Shown: positions 1 to 8,065 of the stretch, piece after piece | Position numbering within the stretch: the first letter of the stretch is position 1 | Layout of the letters: each line of letters opens with the position of its first letter | Assembly (NCBI GenBank): GCA_934294885.1 | Contig: CAKRAK010000025.1 | Span: 1-35,370, forward strand | Direction of reading: 5' to 3' | DNA from: an uncultured Lachnospiraceae bacterium | Lineage (GTDB): Bacteria; Bacillota; Clostridia; Lachnospirales; Lachnospiraceae | DNA: 35,370 bases | The notes under the pieces: generated by a model | Databases searched by the model: none | Told to the model about the DNA's origin: nothing | The model's input: the letters and a program-made list of their open reading frames with translations, nothing else | Program-made: the position numbers and the translations under genes

Positions 1-72
1 ATTTTGATAATTGTTGCATTTGTTGTGACCTTGCTTTATAGAGAAGAAAAAACATTAGTTGACGAAGTGTGA
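1..72 (+). CDS. C-terminal end of an unidentified membrane protein (partial)
   Basis: The first frame is open from base 1 to a TGA at 70-72 and gives 23 residues. A hydrophobic stretch (ILIIVAFVVTLLY) is followed by a charged tail (REEKTLVDEV). This looks like the last transmembrane helix and cytoplasmic tail of a membrane protein, possibly a transporter. Too little is present to name a family. The following 250 bases carry no intact gene. Confidence 0.5.
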   Translation: MLIIVAFVVTLLYREEKTLVDEV

Positions 73-126
73 AAATTCCGGTTTGTCGGGCTGACGAGAT
101 ACAGAAAACAGAATAAGAATAATCAA

Positions 127-161
127 CAGGCAGGTGGTCTTATAATGAGATTGCCTGCCTG
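127..161 (+). terminator. 15-bp hairpin after the partial membrane-protein gene, without a U-tract
   Basis: Arms 127-141 and 147-161 pair over 15 bp around a 5-base loop (ATAAT). Four pairs are G-U and form only in RNA read from the + strand, which suggests selection as a + strand RNA hairpin. It lies 55 bases after the upstream stop, where a terminator is expected. No T-run follows, so intrinsic termination would be weak. An mRNA 3'-end stabiliser is an alternative. Confidence 0.45.
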
Positions 162-317
162 TGCAGGTATTACCCAAATCGGATTGATTTCATTGTATCA
201 AAACCGTAGATTGACGGGTATCCGTAGCTCATATAGCATAATAATTAAAACAATGAATAAGGTTCCCAAAGTTTGATGTCGTGAGCTTTTATTTTTATTG
301 CCTATACGTTTTTTTAT

Positions 318-587
318 AATGAACCGTAATGTTTTAATTCTTTTATGGCTCATTATGGGAAGTTTGAAAATGTAAAGAATTATATTGCGATTGTTGGAAA
401 TAAGAATGAACAGGAGAAAGCCGGATATTATGGCGAGAAGATAGTGTTGAAGTGTCAGGGACTTCGACTGAATATCTGTTGGGTTGCAATGGCGCATGGT
501 AAATCAAAAGCGGAAATAAAAAAGGACAAAAGAGAGCAAAAAATGTCGGGAAAAAAATATGCTTTGGAGATAAGATATGTTTCGTAG
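318..587 (+). pseudogene. Fragment of a nitroreductase-family protein (TM1586-like), degraded
   Basis: The frame through 345-587 encodes FNSFMAHYGKF, VKNYIAIVG and AGYYGEKIVLKCQGLRLN, followed by CWVAMAHGK. This pattern is typical of the middle of TM1586-type putative nitroreductases (FMN-binding fold). In the same frame, just upstream, the residues NEP are followed by a TAA at 327-329 and then CFNSF, so the homology continues through an in-frame stop. The N-terminal FMN-binding region is not recognisable upstream. After about residue KKDKREQK the sequence no longer resembles the family and stops early. An ATG at 345 exists but has no ribosome binding site. I read it as a dead internal fragment of a gene normally around 200 codons or longer. 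Confidence 0.6.
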
Positions 588-603
588 GAAGGAGTAAACA
601 AGC

Positions 604-1467
604 ATGAACTGGTTGGACGATATCACTTCATCAATCAAATATATTGAAGGACATCTTACAGATGAACTTAGTCTGGAAAAAATTGCTGCAAAGATTAATC
701 TTTCGCCATTTTATTTTCAAAAAGGGTTTTCGATTCTTTGTGGAATTACGGTATCCGAATATATAAGAAATAGAAGATTATCACTTGCCGGCAGGGATTT
801 GCAAACAGAAGGTGTTAAGGTTATTGATGTAGCAATGAAATATGGCTATGATTCTCCAGACAGTTTTACGAAAGCCTTCACTAGATTTCACGGTATTACG
901 CCTGCGCAGGCAAAGTCCGGAGACGGTGAACTCAAAAACTACCTTCCTCTAAAAATACATGTATCTATGAAAGGTGGATTTGAAATGGAATGTAAAATTA
1001 TGAAAAAACCGGCATTTACTGTTGTAGGAAGTGTCAAAATTATTAAAAATGAAGAAGGGTATAAAGAGTGCCCGCAATTTTGGACAGACCATTATAAAAT
1101 GGAAAAAGGCAAGTATATATGTGGTATGTATGGAATCTGTTTAGATAATGATGCACCGGAAGGATTTTTTAAATATATGATTGCCGATGACTATATTCCG
1201 GCAAAAGAATTGCCGGAAGAATTTGAAACAGTTGTGATTCCTGAAAATACATGGGCAGTATTTCCATGTAAAGGCTCTATGCCGGAAGCGTTACAAAAAG
1301 TGAATACAGAGATTTTTAAGGAATGGCTTCCTGGGAATAGTGATTATGAAATTGCAGGAATGTATAATATAGAATACTACACAGCACCTTGTGATTATCC
1401 GAAAGGAAATCAGGATGAAAATTATTATTGCGAAATCTGGATGCCGGTGAAATCAAAAGAACAGTAG
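604..1467 (+). CDS. AraC-family transcriptional regulator with GyrI-like effector domain
   Basis: This is a 287-residue cytoplasmic regulator. Residues about 8-105 form the paired helix-turn-helix DNA-binding domain of AraC/XylS proteins: LSLEKIAAKINLSPFYFQ is the first HTH, and VIDVAMKYGYDSPDSFTKAF with the FHGITPAQ ending is the second. Residues about 125-285 resemble the GyrI-like/AraC effector-binding domain (AraC_E_bind), ending in EIWMPVK. This HTH-first, GyrI-second order is a recognised architecture in which the C-terminal domain senses small amphipathic ligands. GGAAGGAG lies 5-12 bases before the ATG and supports the start. The gene stands alone. Its target is unknown, though the decayed nitroreductase upstream and the lipoprotein cluster downstream are candidates. 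Confidence 0.9.
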   Translation: MNWLDDITSSIKYIEGHLTDELSLEKIAAKINLSPFYFQKGFSILCGITVSEYIRNRRLSLAGRDLQTEGVKVIDVAMKYGYDSPDSFTKAFTRFHGITPAQAKSGDGELKNYLPLKIHVSMKGGFEMECKIMKKPAFTVVGSVKIIKNEEGYKECPQFWTDHYKMEKGKYICGMYGICLDNDAPEGFFKYMIADDYIPAKELPEEFETVVIPENTWAVFPCKGSMPEALQKVNTEIFKEWLPGNSDYEIAGMYNIEYYTAPCDYPKGNQDENYYCEIWMPVKSKEQ

Positions 1468-1569
1468 ATAATATGGATTTTGAAAATGTATAGAAAGACA
1501 ACTTCCGATTATCAAACCGTTGAATATAAGGTTCAATGTGGAAGGACAATAGAAAAATCGGTTATGAGG

Positions 1570-1601
1570 AGGTGGAGTATTACGGTGGTAATACACCGCC
1601 T
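1570..1601 (+). terminator. Hairpin, probable terminator of the AraC-type regulator
   Basis: Arms 1570-1582 and 1589-1601 pair over 13 positions with one A-A mismatch and one G-U pair, around a CGGTGG loop, followed by the T-rich TTCTTGTACTTT. It lies about 100 bases after the regulator's stop. The rest of 1468-1737 shows no gene I can support. Confidence 0.5.
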
Positions 1602-1737
1602 TCTTGTACTTTATGTGAATGTGATACAAAATTGTGTAAGATGTTGTTGTAAAAATCTATTTATTGAATGTATAATCAAAACAACTGTATGGTTATCCTG
1701 ACATTTGCTTTTTTGCTATTGGGAGAAAGGATAAGTT

Positions 1738-1937
1738 ATGTGGAAAACATTTTTGTCGGGTGAAACATACAACAAATGTATTTTTTTATTACAATGTCGG
1801 TTTTTGCATATTTTATTGAAAAAATGGATAATGTCATATTTCAGGTAGTTATTTTGCTGATTTTATTATTTGTTGAGATAGCGTGGGTTGAGTTTGAACA
1901 TCAGGTGATGAAAAAGAAAATGATAAAAAGGCTGTGA
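1738..1937 (+). pseudogene. Small membrane protein gene, frameshifted at a poly-T tract
   Basis: GGGAGAAAGG stands just before an ATG at 1738. The frame reads MWKTFLSGETYNKCIF and then goes out of phase at a run of seven Ts (1781-1787). The frame starting after that run continues FITMSVFAYFIEKMDNVIFQ, then a strongly hydrophobic segment (VVILLILLFVEIAW), then a basic tail ending KKKMIKRL before TGA at 1935-1937. Adding a single T would give one clean 66-residue protein with one or two membrane helices. It is therefore either a fresh pseudogene, a sequencing error in a homopolymer, or a slippage-controlled gene. I do not recognise the family. Confidence 0.5.
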
Positions 1938-1976
1938 GTTTATAAGATTGGAATCTTAGGAGGGGCAAACCATAAT

Positions 1977-2438
1977 ATGAGTAAATATAAAATATTTTTA
2001 TTATTGGGACTTGTGGTTGTTATATTGACCGGATGCAGTAATACATTTGCAAAAAAGGAATATTATGACGCAGACAAGATTGCGGAAACAGAAGATAGAT
2101 ATGCAAAAGAAAGTTCTGTTTTGAATCCGATAGATAATGGTTATTCTTTAGAAGTGAAAAAGTATGATGGTCGTCAAACGTTATGGACAGAAACACTTGA
2201 AGAAAGTGAAGATATTAATGTTGAAATCAAACTAAGTTTATCGGAAGGAACTGTTAAGCTCGTTCATGTTGATGAAGATGGACATGTTACCACAATAATT
2301 GAATGTACTCCGGATAATTGTGAGGAGAAGTCTGTTACGAAAAAGGTATCCTTGAAAAAGGGGCTTAATAAAATAAAAATTGTTGGATATAAGTGCGAAA
2401 ATATAGATTTAGAATTATTTTCACCGGATTTTGAGTAA
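1977..2438 (+). CDS. Putative lipoprotein of unknown function
   Basis: This is a 153-residue protein. The N-terminus is a lipoprotein signal peptide: KYK, a hydrophobic core, then lipobox LTGC with Cys20 as the lipidation site. The mature part is polar and acidic and looks mostly beta-stranded (VEIKLSLSEGTVKLVHVDEDG, for example), ending with an ELFSPDFE tail. AGGAGGGG lies 9-16 bases before the ATG. It should sit on the outer face of the membrane. The two genes after it also encode membrane-attached products, so a loosely arranged envelope cluster is possible. I do not recognise a named family. Confidence 0.75.
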   Translation: MSKYKIFLLLGLVVVILTGCSNTFAKKEYYDADKIAETEDRYAKESSVLNPIDNGYSLEVKKYDGRQTLWTETLEESEDINVEIKLSLSEGTVKLVHVDEDGHVTTIIECTPDNCEEKSVTKKVSLKKGLNKIKIVGYKCENIDLELFSPDFE

Positions 2439-2598
2439 TAAATTCAAGGTTGTTAATTCCAAAATGGAGAATATATTATGCATTTGATAAAAGTAAAAAT
2501 AGAAAAAGATGATAACACAATAAAATACATAAAAATGATTCCAAGAAAATATCTAAACATTAAAATATTTACTACCAAAAGTAACAGGGGGATGAAGT

Positions 2599-3555
2599 AT
2601 GACTTACAAAAAAAATATATTTAACATGGTGGCTGTTATTGTATGTATGATATTATTTGTAATAACTGCAATTTATTGTGTGCCACGATTATCTTTATTA
2701 TCATCACATGCACTACCGGCGACTGTTGCAAGTGCGGATAAAAACGGAACAAGTGGGTATGCAGTATTGAAAATGGATGGCGCAAGAGAAGATGGTGGGA
2801 CAATCTTCTTTCATTACTATTATCCGGGGAATAAATCACATCTGAAACAGGATGAAAAGGTGTTGGTATGCGGGAATATTACATATATGGATGAGTCCAT
2901 CGAACAGGGAGTGAATTCTACATTGGTTATCGGTACAAAGATGCCGGTGCTTGTATGTGTGATTTTTTCTCTTATAGGATTAATTGGAGCAGTCTGTTTG
3001 TTACCGGTTACAATTCGTAATTTTCATCGAAAACCATGGAGCAGCAGTGAAGTGACAGAGTTCAGGGAAAAATCTGTAAATGCTTTCTATACAACAGAAA
3101 TTTTAATGCTTGTGGTTGCGTTGATTTTCTTTGCTGCAGGAATGTTTCAAGTGACAGACTATGTCTGTAAAACGAATCATACAACGGGAACCGTTATTTA
3201 TCAAACTTCACGCCAAAGTTCCCAGCATGCGAAAGTACTGAATGGAAATAGTGTAAGATCCTATCAATCACGTTACGGTAAGGGTGTCCGGCCAACCTAT
3301 ACCGTATTACAGATAAAAACGGACTCTTTGGTTAACGGTGCGGATGAATTCTGGTATGAGGGAAATTGCATTGTCTTTGGTAATAAAAAGGTATATATCG
3401 GATATAATGAAAACTCTGTATCGGTTTTATCGCGGATTGATTTGATAATGACAATCATCGGAGGCGGTTTTTTGATATTGCATGTAGTATCTGCATTATT
3501 GCTCAGTAAGAAGAATCCTTATGGTGGAAAGGTTTTTTGGTTTTTTAAATTCTAA
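2599..3555 (+). CDS. Four-helix membrane protein with two extracytoplasmic beta domains
   Basis: The 318-residue protein has four hydrophobic helices at about residues 8-30, 113-137, 166-188 and 282-302. Helices 1-2 and 3-4 each bracket an outside-facing polar domain (about 35-105 and 190-275). Both loops are rich in beta-strand patterns, and each begins with a short Thr/Val segment (TVASADKNG and TTGTVIYQT). The topology therefore looks like an internal duplication of a helix-beta-helix unit, loosely reminiscent of DUF3592-type proteins. That family assignment is tentative. ACAGGGGGATG before the ATG supplies the ribosome binding site. Its function is unknown. Confidence 0.7.
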   Translation: MTYKKNIFNMVAVIVCMILFVITAIYCVPRLSLLSSHALPATVASADKNGTSGYAVLKMDGAREDGGTIFFHYYYPGNKSHLKQDEKVLVCGNITYMDESIEQGVNSTLVIGTKMPVLVCVIFSLIGLIGAVCLLPVTIRNFHRKPWSSSEVTEFREKSVNAFYTTEILMLVVALIFFAAGMFQVTDYVCKTNHTTGTVIYQTSRQSSQHAKVLNGNSVRSYQSRYGKGVRPTYTVLQIKTDSLVNGADEFWYEGNCIVFGNKKVYIGYNENSVSVLSRIDLIMTIIGGGFLILHVVSALLLSKKNPYGGKVFWFFKF

Positions 3556-3606
3556 ACTTTACAACCTTAAATACTGCTATATACAATAATCTGGAGGAAT
3601 AATAGA

Positions 3607-4557
3607 ATGAAAAAAGTAGTTAATAATTTGTTAAAGGTTGTCTTTATAATTGTAGTCATCATCGTATTATTTATGATAATATCCTTTGTTCGCCATAAAA
3701 TATGTAGTTTAAAAGAAAAGGACTTGCTTGTTCCTTTGGGTGAACTTGTAGAGGTGAATGGTCATTATATGAGTGTATATACGGAGGGTGAAGGTGATAA
3801 AACTCTTGTGTTCATGTCAGGCGGTGGAACCTGTTCTCCGATATTGGATTTCAAGTCACTGTATTCGCTTTTGAGTGATGATTACAAAATTGTTGTAGTG
3901 GAAAAATTTGGCTATGGTTTTAGTGATGTAGTAGATGAAAACAGGGATATTGATACTGTTTTGAGTGAAAGCAGAATGGCGCTTGATAAGGCAGGCATAT
4001 ATGGACCATATGTACTTTGTCCACATTCCTTATCGGGTTTGGAGGCATTATATTGGGCACAGAAATATCCTGATGAAGTTGAAGCAATCGTTGGCTTAGA
4101 TATGGCTGTACCAGCTTATTATGATGAAATGGATATAAATATCCCTGTGATAAAATTTGGACATTATGCTGCTACACTTGGTATAACAAGATGGATGCCA
4201 AGTCTTGCAGAAAGTGATGCTATCAAATATGGAACTCTGTCTGAAAAGGAAAAAGACATTTACAGAGCTGTATTCTATCAAAAAACTGCAACGGAAACTA
4301 TGATAGATGAAGTCAAAGTAGTAAAAGAGAATGCGAATATCGTAAAAGAAAACGGTATTCCCCATGTGCCAATGTTATTGTTTATTTCTAACGGTTCCGG
4401 GGGAACAGATTTTACTGAAGAAATGTGGAGAGATATTCCGAAAGAATATATTTCAGATTCTGATAATGCAAGTTATATAGAATTAGACTGCCCCCATTAT
4501 GTTCACGACTATGAATATGATAAAATCAGTAAAGAAATCAAGAATTTTATTAATTGA
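3607..4557 (+). CDS. Membrane-anchored alpha/beta hydrolase
   Basis: This is a 316-residue protein with an N-terminal membrane helix (about residues 8-28) and an alpha/beta-hydrolase domain outside it. Landmarks are LVFMSGGGTCSP (oxyanion region, about 67-78), VVVEKFGYGFSD (about 96-107), the nucleophile elbow PHSLSG with Ser141, and a C-terminal histidine in CPHYVH (His297 or His300). The usual small residue before the last Gly of G-x-S-x-G is a serine here, and the first position is proline, so the elbow is unusual but keeps H-S. The class includes proline-iminopeptidase-like and esterase-like enzymes, and the substrate cannot be read from the sequence. GGAGG lies 11 bases before the ATG. 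Confidence 0.85.
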   Translation: MKKVVNNLLKVVFIIVVIIVLFMIISFVRHKICSLKEKDLLVPLGELVEVNGHYMSVYTEGEGDKTLVFMSGGGTCSPILDFKSLYSLLSDDYKIVVVEKFGYGFSDVVDENRDIDTVLSESRMALDKAGIYGPYVLCPHSLSGLEALYWAQKYPDEVEAIVGLDMAVPAYYDEMDINIPVIKFGHYAATLGITRWMPSLAESDAIKYGTLSEKEKDIYRAVFYQKTATETMIDEVKVVKENANIVKENGIPHVPMLLFISNGSGGTDFTEEMWRDIPKEYISDSDNASYIELDCPHYVHDYEYDKISKEIKNFIN

Positions 4558-4592
4558 TTGGATTTAATAATGATTGGTAATTTCTTATTTTC

Positions 4593-4688
4593 ATGCAAAG
4601 AAATGGAAAAGCAATTCCTCCGTGCGGAGCATGTCGGGAATTTATGACCCAGCTAATGCCGGAAGAATACGGAAAAATTGAAGTGATG
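4593..4688 (+). pseudogene. Remnant of a cytidine-deaminase-like enzyme
   Basis: The frame encodes GKAIPPCGACREFMTQ and then LMPEEYGKIEVM. PCGAC is the second zinc-binding motif of the cytidine/blasticidin-S deaminase fold. The first motif (HAE, or CAE in this subgroup), the rest of the N-terminus and the C-terminal tail are absent, and an in-frame stop lies at 4578-4580. The frame runs on without a stop into the downstream DUF2809 gene, so a naive caller would report a false fusion. Only about a quarter of the enzyme is left. Confidence 0.65.
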
Positions 4689-4733
4689 AGGCAAAAGGTA
4701 CTGAAACCACGACTTTATGAGAGGGGAGAAGAC

Positions 4734-5111
4734 ATGAAGCGAATCGGATATGCAATAGCAACTGTGATTTTGTTGCTGATCGAGGTGTTGATTGCGTTAT
4801 ATGTGCATGATACATTTGTAAGACCCTATATTGGTGATGTGCTGGTTGTGATTGTGATATATACATTTATAAGAATATTTGTACCGGAGCGATGCAAATT
4901 GTTGCCGCTGTATGTATTTATTTTTGCGGCACTGGTAGAATTTTCCCAGATGTTCCATATTGTGGAAGTATTAGGCTGGCAGGATAATCGATTCTTAAGT
5001 GTTTTGGTCGGTTCTGTATTTGATTGGAAAGATATCCTGTGCTATGCCACCGGGTGTATATTGCTTGGAGTGTATGAGGTGTTGATACGAAATACTGCAA
5101 GAAGGAGATAA
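4734..5111 (+). CDS. DUF2809 family membrane protein
   Basis: This 125-residue hydrophobic protein has about four membrane helices: ATVILLLIEVLIALYVH, a second helix around VLVVIVIYTFIRIF, LYVFIFAALVEFSQ, and a last one around YATGCILLGVYEVL. The pattern FVRPYIGDVLVV, ALVEFSQMFHI and GSVFDWKDILCYATG is characteristic of DUF2809, whose function is unknown. GAGAGGGGAG directly upstream fixes the start at 4734 rather than at 4593; the extra 47 residues would come from the deaminase remnant. The length fits the family. Confidence 0.8.
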   Translation: MKRIGYAIATVILLLIEVLIALYVHDTFVRPYIGDVLVVIVIYTFIRIFVPERCKLLPLYVFIFAALVEFSQMFHIVEVLGWQDNRFLSVLVGSVFDWKDILCYATGCILLGVYEVLIRNTARRR

Positions 5112-5147
5112 AAAGGTTTTTGAATTTAAGCGGATTGGAGATTTAAA

Positions 5148-5840
5148 ATGAAAAATCAAGAAGAAATTAAGACTGCAATTTACCAATATATTGCTGATTC
5201 TATAGATTGTTCCATAGATCAGTTAGAATCAGATGATACTTGCTTTGTAAAGAATCGGAAAGAAGAAAAAGATTATATAAAAATTTTAAGTATAAAAGAT
5301 GCCAATATCATTTCTTGCTCAGAAGATAAATATGAGATCGGAAAGCAGTTATTGGCAGGAAAAGTTCGAGATGAATTATATGAAAGTACATTAATTTTTG
5401 GACAGACGTTACACTATATTCCAAATGTGAAAAAGATGATTCCCCTTCCTTTGACAGATGGTTTTTCTTATAAGTTATATGAAGAAAATGAGTTATCCCA
5501 ATTATGTGGTATAAAAGGCTTTGAGAATTCACTGGCATTTGATGAAAATGGAAATACACCTACAGCTATTGTTTTATGTGCTGAGAAGAATGAAAAAATA
5601 ATTGCAATTGCCGGTGCGTCTAAAGTTTCTGGGAATATCATGGAGGTTGGAATTGATGTAAATAAAGAGTGGAGAGGATATGGTTTGGCGAGACTTTTAG
5701 TCAGAAACTTGACCATCGAAATTCTTAAAAGAGACCAGATACCGTTTTACAGTGCCTCTGTCACGAATTTAGCTTCTCAGACGGTTGCCTTTCGTAGTGG
5801 ATATATGCTGTTGTGGACGGATTCTTTTGGTACGCGGTAG
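5148..5840 (+). CDS. GNAT-family acetyltransferase
   Basis: This is a 230-residue cytoplasmic protein. The C-terminal half (about 110-228) is a GNAT domain: MEVGIDVNKEW is the strand before the acetyl-CoA loop, and RGYGLA (176-181) is the Q/R-x-x-G-x-G/A motif, followed by helix ARLLVRNLTIEILKR and NLASQTVAFRSGYM, the usual ending. The N-terminal half is less conserved and resembles the GNAT_acetyltran group with an added N-terminal lobe. The acceptor substrate is unknown. GGAG sits about 9 bases before the ATG. The gene stands alone and is closed by a perfect inverted repeat downstream. Confidence 0.85.
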   Translation: MKNQEEIKTAIYQYIADSIDCSIDQLESDDTCFVKNRKEEKDYIKILSIKDANIISCSEDKYEIGKQLLAGKVRDELYESTLIFGQTLHYIPNVKKMIPLPLTDGFSYKLYEENELSQLCGIKGFENSLAFDENGNTPTAIVLCAEKNEKIIAIAGASKVSGNIMEVGIDVNKEWRGYGLARLLVRNLTIEILKRDQIPFYSASVTNLASQTVAFRSGYMLLWTDSFGTR

Positions 5841-5858
5841 TATTGGATATAACGATAC

Positions 5859-5887
5859 CAAATCACGATTTACTAAATCGTGATTTG
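5859..5887. other. Perfect 13-bp inverted repeat between GNAT and GH31 genes
   Basis: CAAATCACGATTT (5859-5871) and its exact complement (5875-5887) enclose a three-base loop. No T-run follows directly on either strand. It could be a weak bidirectional terminator for the acetyltransferase gene or an operator in front of the alpha-glucosidase gene 54 bases downstream. Confidence 0.6.
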
Positions 5888-5941
5888 ATAAAGGAAACTT
5901 TTGTTTTTTATAATAACATAAATTTTTAGGAGGACTTATAA

Positions 5942-7927
5942 ATGATTAAAAAATACACATACGGAACCCCATTTCCCACAGAAGCAATTATCACATCCTT
6001 TGACAGTGAGGAAGATGCTCCAGAATTTGGCAGGATAAATTGTGAAAAAGGTTTTTCATTTCAATATGACATGGACGATGAAGATATCGTATACGGTCTT
6101 GGAGAAGCCAATCGGGGAATCAATAAGCGAGGCTATATTTACATTAGCAATAATACAGATATTCCTCATCATCATGAGGATGTCTGCTCCTTATATGCCG
6201 CTCATAATTTCATCATTATTTCAGGAAAAGTTACCTTTGGAATCTATATGGATTATCCGGCAGCCCTAACCTTTGATATTGGTTATACACACTACGATAA
6301 ACTCCTTGTGTCCTGTGACCGGGCAGACTTGGATTTTTATGTAATTACCGGTGACAGTCCATATGATATTGTAAAGCAGTTTCGAAAAATCATCGGCAGA
6401 AGCTATATTCCGCCAAAGTTTGCTTTTGGTTTCGGACAGAGCCGTTGGGGCTACAAAACCCCGGAAGATTTTGTGGAGGTTGCAAAGAAATACAGGGAAA
6501 ATCATATTCCTATCGATATGGTTTACATGGACATTGATTATATGGATGAATATAAGGATTTCACGATAAATGATGCCTTTACAGATTTTTCGGGATATGT
6601 GGCAGCTTTGAAAAAGGACAATATCCGGCTGATTCCCATTATTGATGCCGGTGTTAAGATAGAAAAAGGCTATGATGTCTATGAAGAGGGTGTCAAAAAT
6701 CATTATTTTTGCAAAAGAAAGGATGGAAGTGATTTTGTTGCTGCCGTATGGCCGGGATACACCCATTTCCCGGATGTGTTAAATCCTGCTGTCAGAGAAT
6801 GGTTTGGAAGTAAATATAAGGTGCTGACAGATGCCGGAATTGAGGGCTTTTGGAATGATATGAATGAACCGGCTATTTTCTACACACCGGAAGGTATCCG
6901 GGATGTAAAGGCTGCAATGAAGGAATTTATTGAAAAAGATGAAGAAGTTGAGGATGTCTGGGCATTAGGGGATCAGATGACTGGTCTTGCCAATAATCCA
7001 AAGGATTATGCATCCATGTATCATCTGGTAAATGGGGAAATGGTATGTCATGACGAAGTACACAATCTTTACGGCTACAATATGACACGGGCTGCGGGAG
7101 AAGCACTTCAAAAATTGTCTCCGGATAAAAGATGTCTGTTGTTTTCCCGTTCCTCTTATATCGGAATGCACCGATACGGGGGAATCTGGACAGGCGATAA
7201 CAAATCCTGGTGGTCTCACATTTTGTTAAATCTGAAGATGTTACCCTCTTTAAATATGTGCGGATTTTTGTATATTGGTGCAGATTTGGGAGGCTTTGGA
7301 TGCAATACCACAAGAGATCTTTTGCTAAGATGGCTTGCACTGGGGGTATTTACCCCTCTTATGCGGAATCATTCCTGTCTGGATTCAAGGCAGCAGGAGT
7401 GTTACCGGTTTGAGCATGTGGAGGATTTCCGCCATATAATTCGTGTTCGGTATCGTCTGATTCCTTATCTTTACAGTGAGTATATGAAAGCCGCTTTAAC
7501 GGATGATTTGATGTTCAAGCCCCTTGCCTTTGTTTATCCGGAGGATAGGATTGCGGTTCATGTGGAAGACCAGCTTATGATCGGAAATGAAATCATGATT
7601 GCACCGGTATATACACAAAATGCAATCGGCAGAAGCGTATATTTACCGGAAGAGATGGTATTGGTACGTTTTAAACCGGACGGAATTGTGGAACAGACAA
7701 AGATGGAACCGGGACATTATTTTATCCAGATTCCGTTAAATGAAGTAATCTTGTTTGTTCGGAAGGATAAATGTATTCCTCTTGCTGAACCTGCGGAATG
7801 TGTAGCAGATATTAATATGGAGCAGTTATCATTTGTCGGATATAAGAATAGCAGCTACCGGTTATATAATGATGATGGTTATACAAGAGCATATGATTTG
7901 GTCAAAGGATGTGTAACCGTAGGTTAA
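5942..7927 (+). CDS. Glycoside hydrolase family 31 alpha-glucosidase
   Basis: This 661-residue enzyme lacks a signal peptide, so it acts in the cytoplasm on imported alpha-linked oligosaccharides. GH31 landmarks in order are an N-terminal beta domain (about 1-150), GFGQSRWGYKT (about 163-173), MVYMDIDYMD (about 193-202), the catalytic nucleophile in WNDMNEP (Asp306), the acid/base in WTGDN (Asp419), MRNHS after the (beta/alpha)8 barrel, and a C-terminal beta domain. All key residues are present, and the length is on the short side for the family. AGGAGG lies 8-13 bases before the ATG. The gene is not in a sugar-transport operon, and nothing in the sequence fixes the linkage it cleaves. Confidence 0.93.
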   Translation: MIKKYTYGTPFPTEAIITSFDSEEDAPEFGRINCEKGFSFQYDMDDEDIVYGLGEANRGINKRGYIYISNNTDIPHHHEDVCSLYAAHNFIIISGKVTFGIYMDYPAALTFDIGYTHYDKLLVSCDRADLDFYVITGDSPYDIVKQFRKIIGRSYIPPKFAFGFGQSRWGYKTPEDFVEVAKKYRENHIPIDMVYMDIDYMDEYKDFTINDAFTDFSGYVAALKKDNIRLIPIIDAGVKIEKGYDVYEEGVKNHYFCKRKDGSDFVAAVWPGYTHFPDVLNPAVREWFGSKYKVLTDAGIEGFWNDMNEPAIFYTPEGIRDVKAAMKEFIEKDEEVEDVWALGDQMTGLANNPKDYASMYHLVNGEMVCHDEVHNLYGYNMTRAAGEALQKLSPDKRCLLFSRSSYIGMHRYGGIWTGDNKSWWSHILLNLKMLPSLNMCGFLYIGADLGGFGCNTTRDLLLRWLALGVFTPLMRNHSCLDSRQQECYRFEHVEDFRHIIRVRYRLIPYLYSEYMKAALTDDLMFKPLAFVYPEDRIAVHVEDQLMIGNEIMIAPVYTQNAIGRSVYLPEEMVLVRFKPDGIVEQTKMEPGHYFIQIPLNEVILFVRKDKCIPLAEPAECVADINMEQLSFVGYKNSSYRLYNDDGYTRAYDLVKGCVTVG

Positions 7928-8005
7928 AAATTTTAAAAAATAAATTACTTATAAAATAATAGCAAATTATAATGAGAATTTATTGGAATATAGTATAGAA
8001 AAGTA

Positions 8006-8033
8006 TTGATTTTTTTTAGAATTTGCATATACT
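8006..8033 (+). promoter_or_regulatory. Sigma-A-type promoter of the toxin-antitoxin operon
   Basis: TTGATT (8006-8011) and TATACT (8028-8033) are separated by 16 bases, and the antitoxin start follows 32 bases later. An AT-rich stretch with short repeats surrounds it, where such antitoxins usually bind to repress their own operon. Confidence 0.6.
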
Positions 8034-8065
8034 TATAAGTAAATAAATGGATGGAGGTGTTTACT

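Noticed and set aside
345..587. An 80-residue intact gene
   Set aside because: The homology continues upstream across a stop codon, there is no ribosome binding site, and the product lacks both ends of the nitroreductase fold.
1480..1701. Open frame of 73 codons after the AraC-type regulator
   Set aside because: It has no ribosome binding site, unusual Cys/Arg-rich composition, and runs across the hairpin that probably ends the regulator transcript.
2478..2624. Possible 48-residue Lys/Ile-rich gene with GGAG in front
   Set aside because: It would overlap the well-supported membrane protein start by 26 bases in another frame, and the composition is that of AT-rich intergenic sequence.
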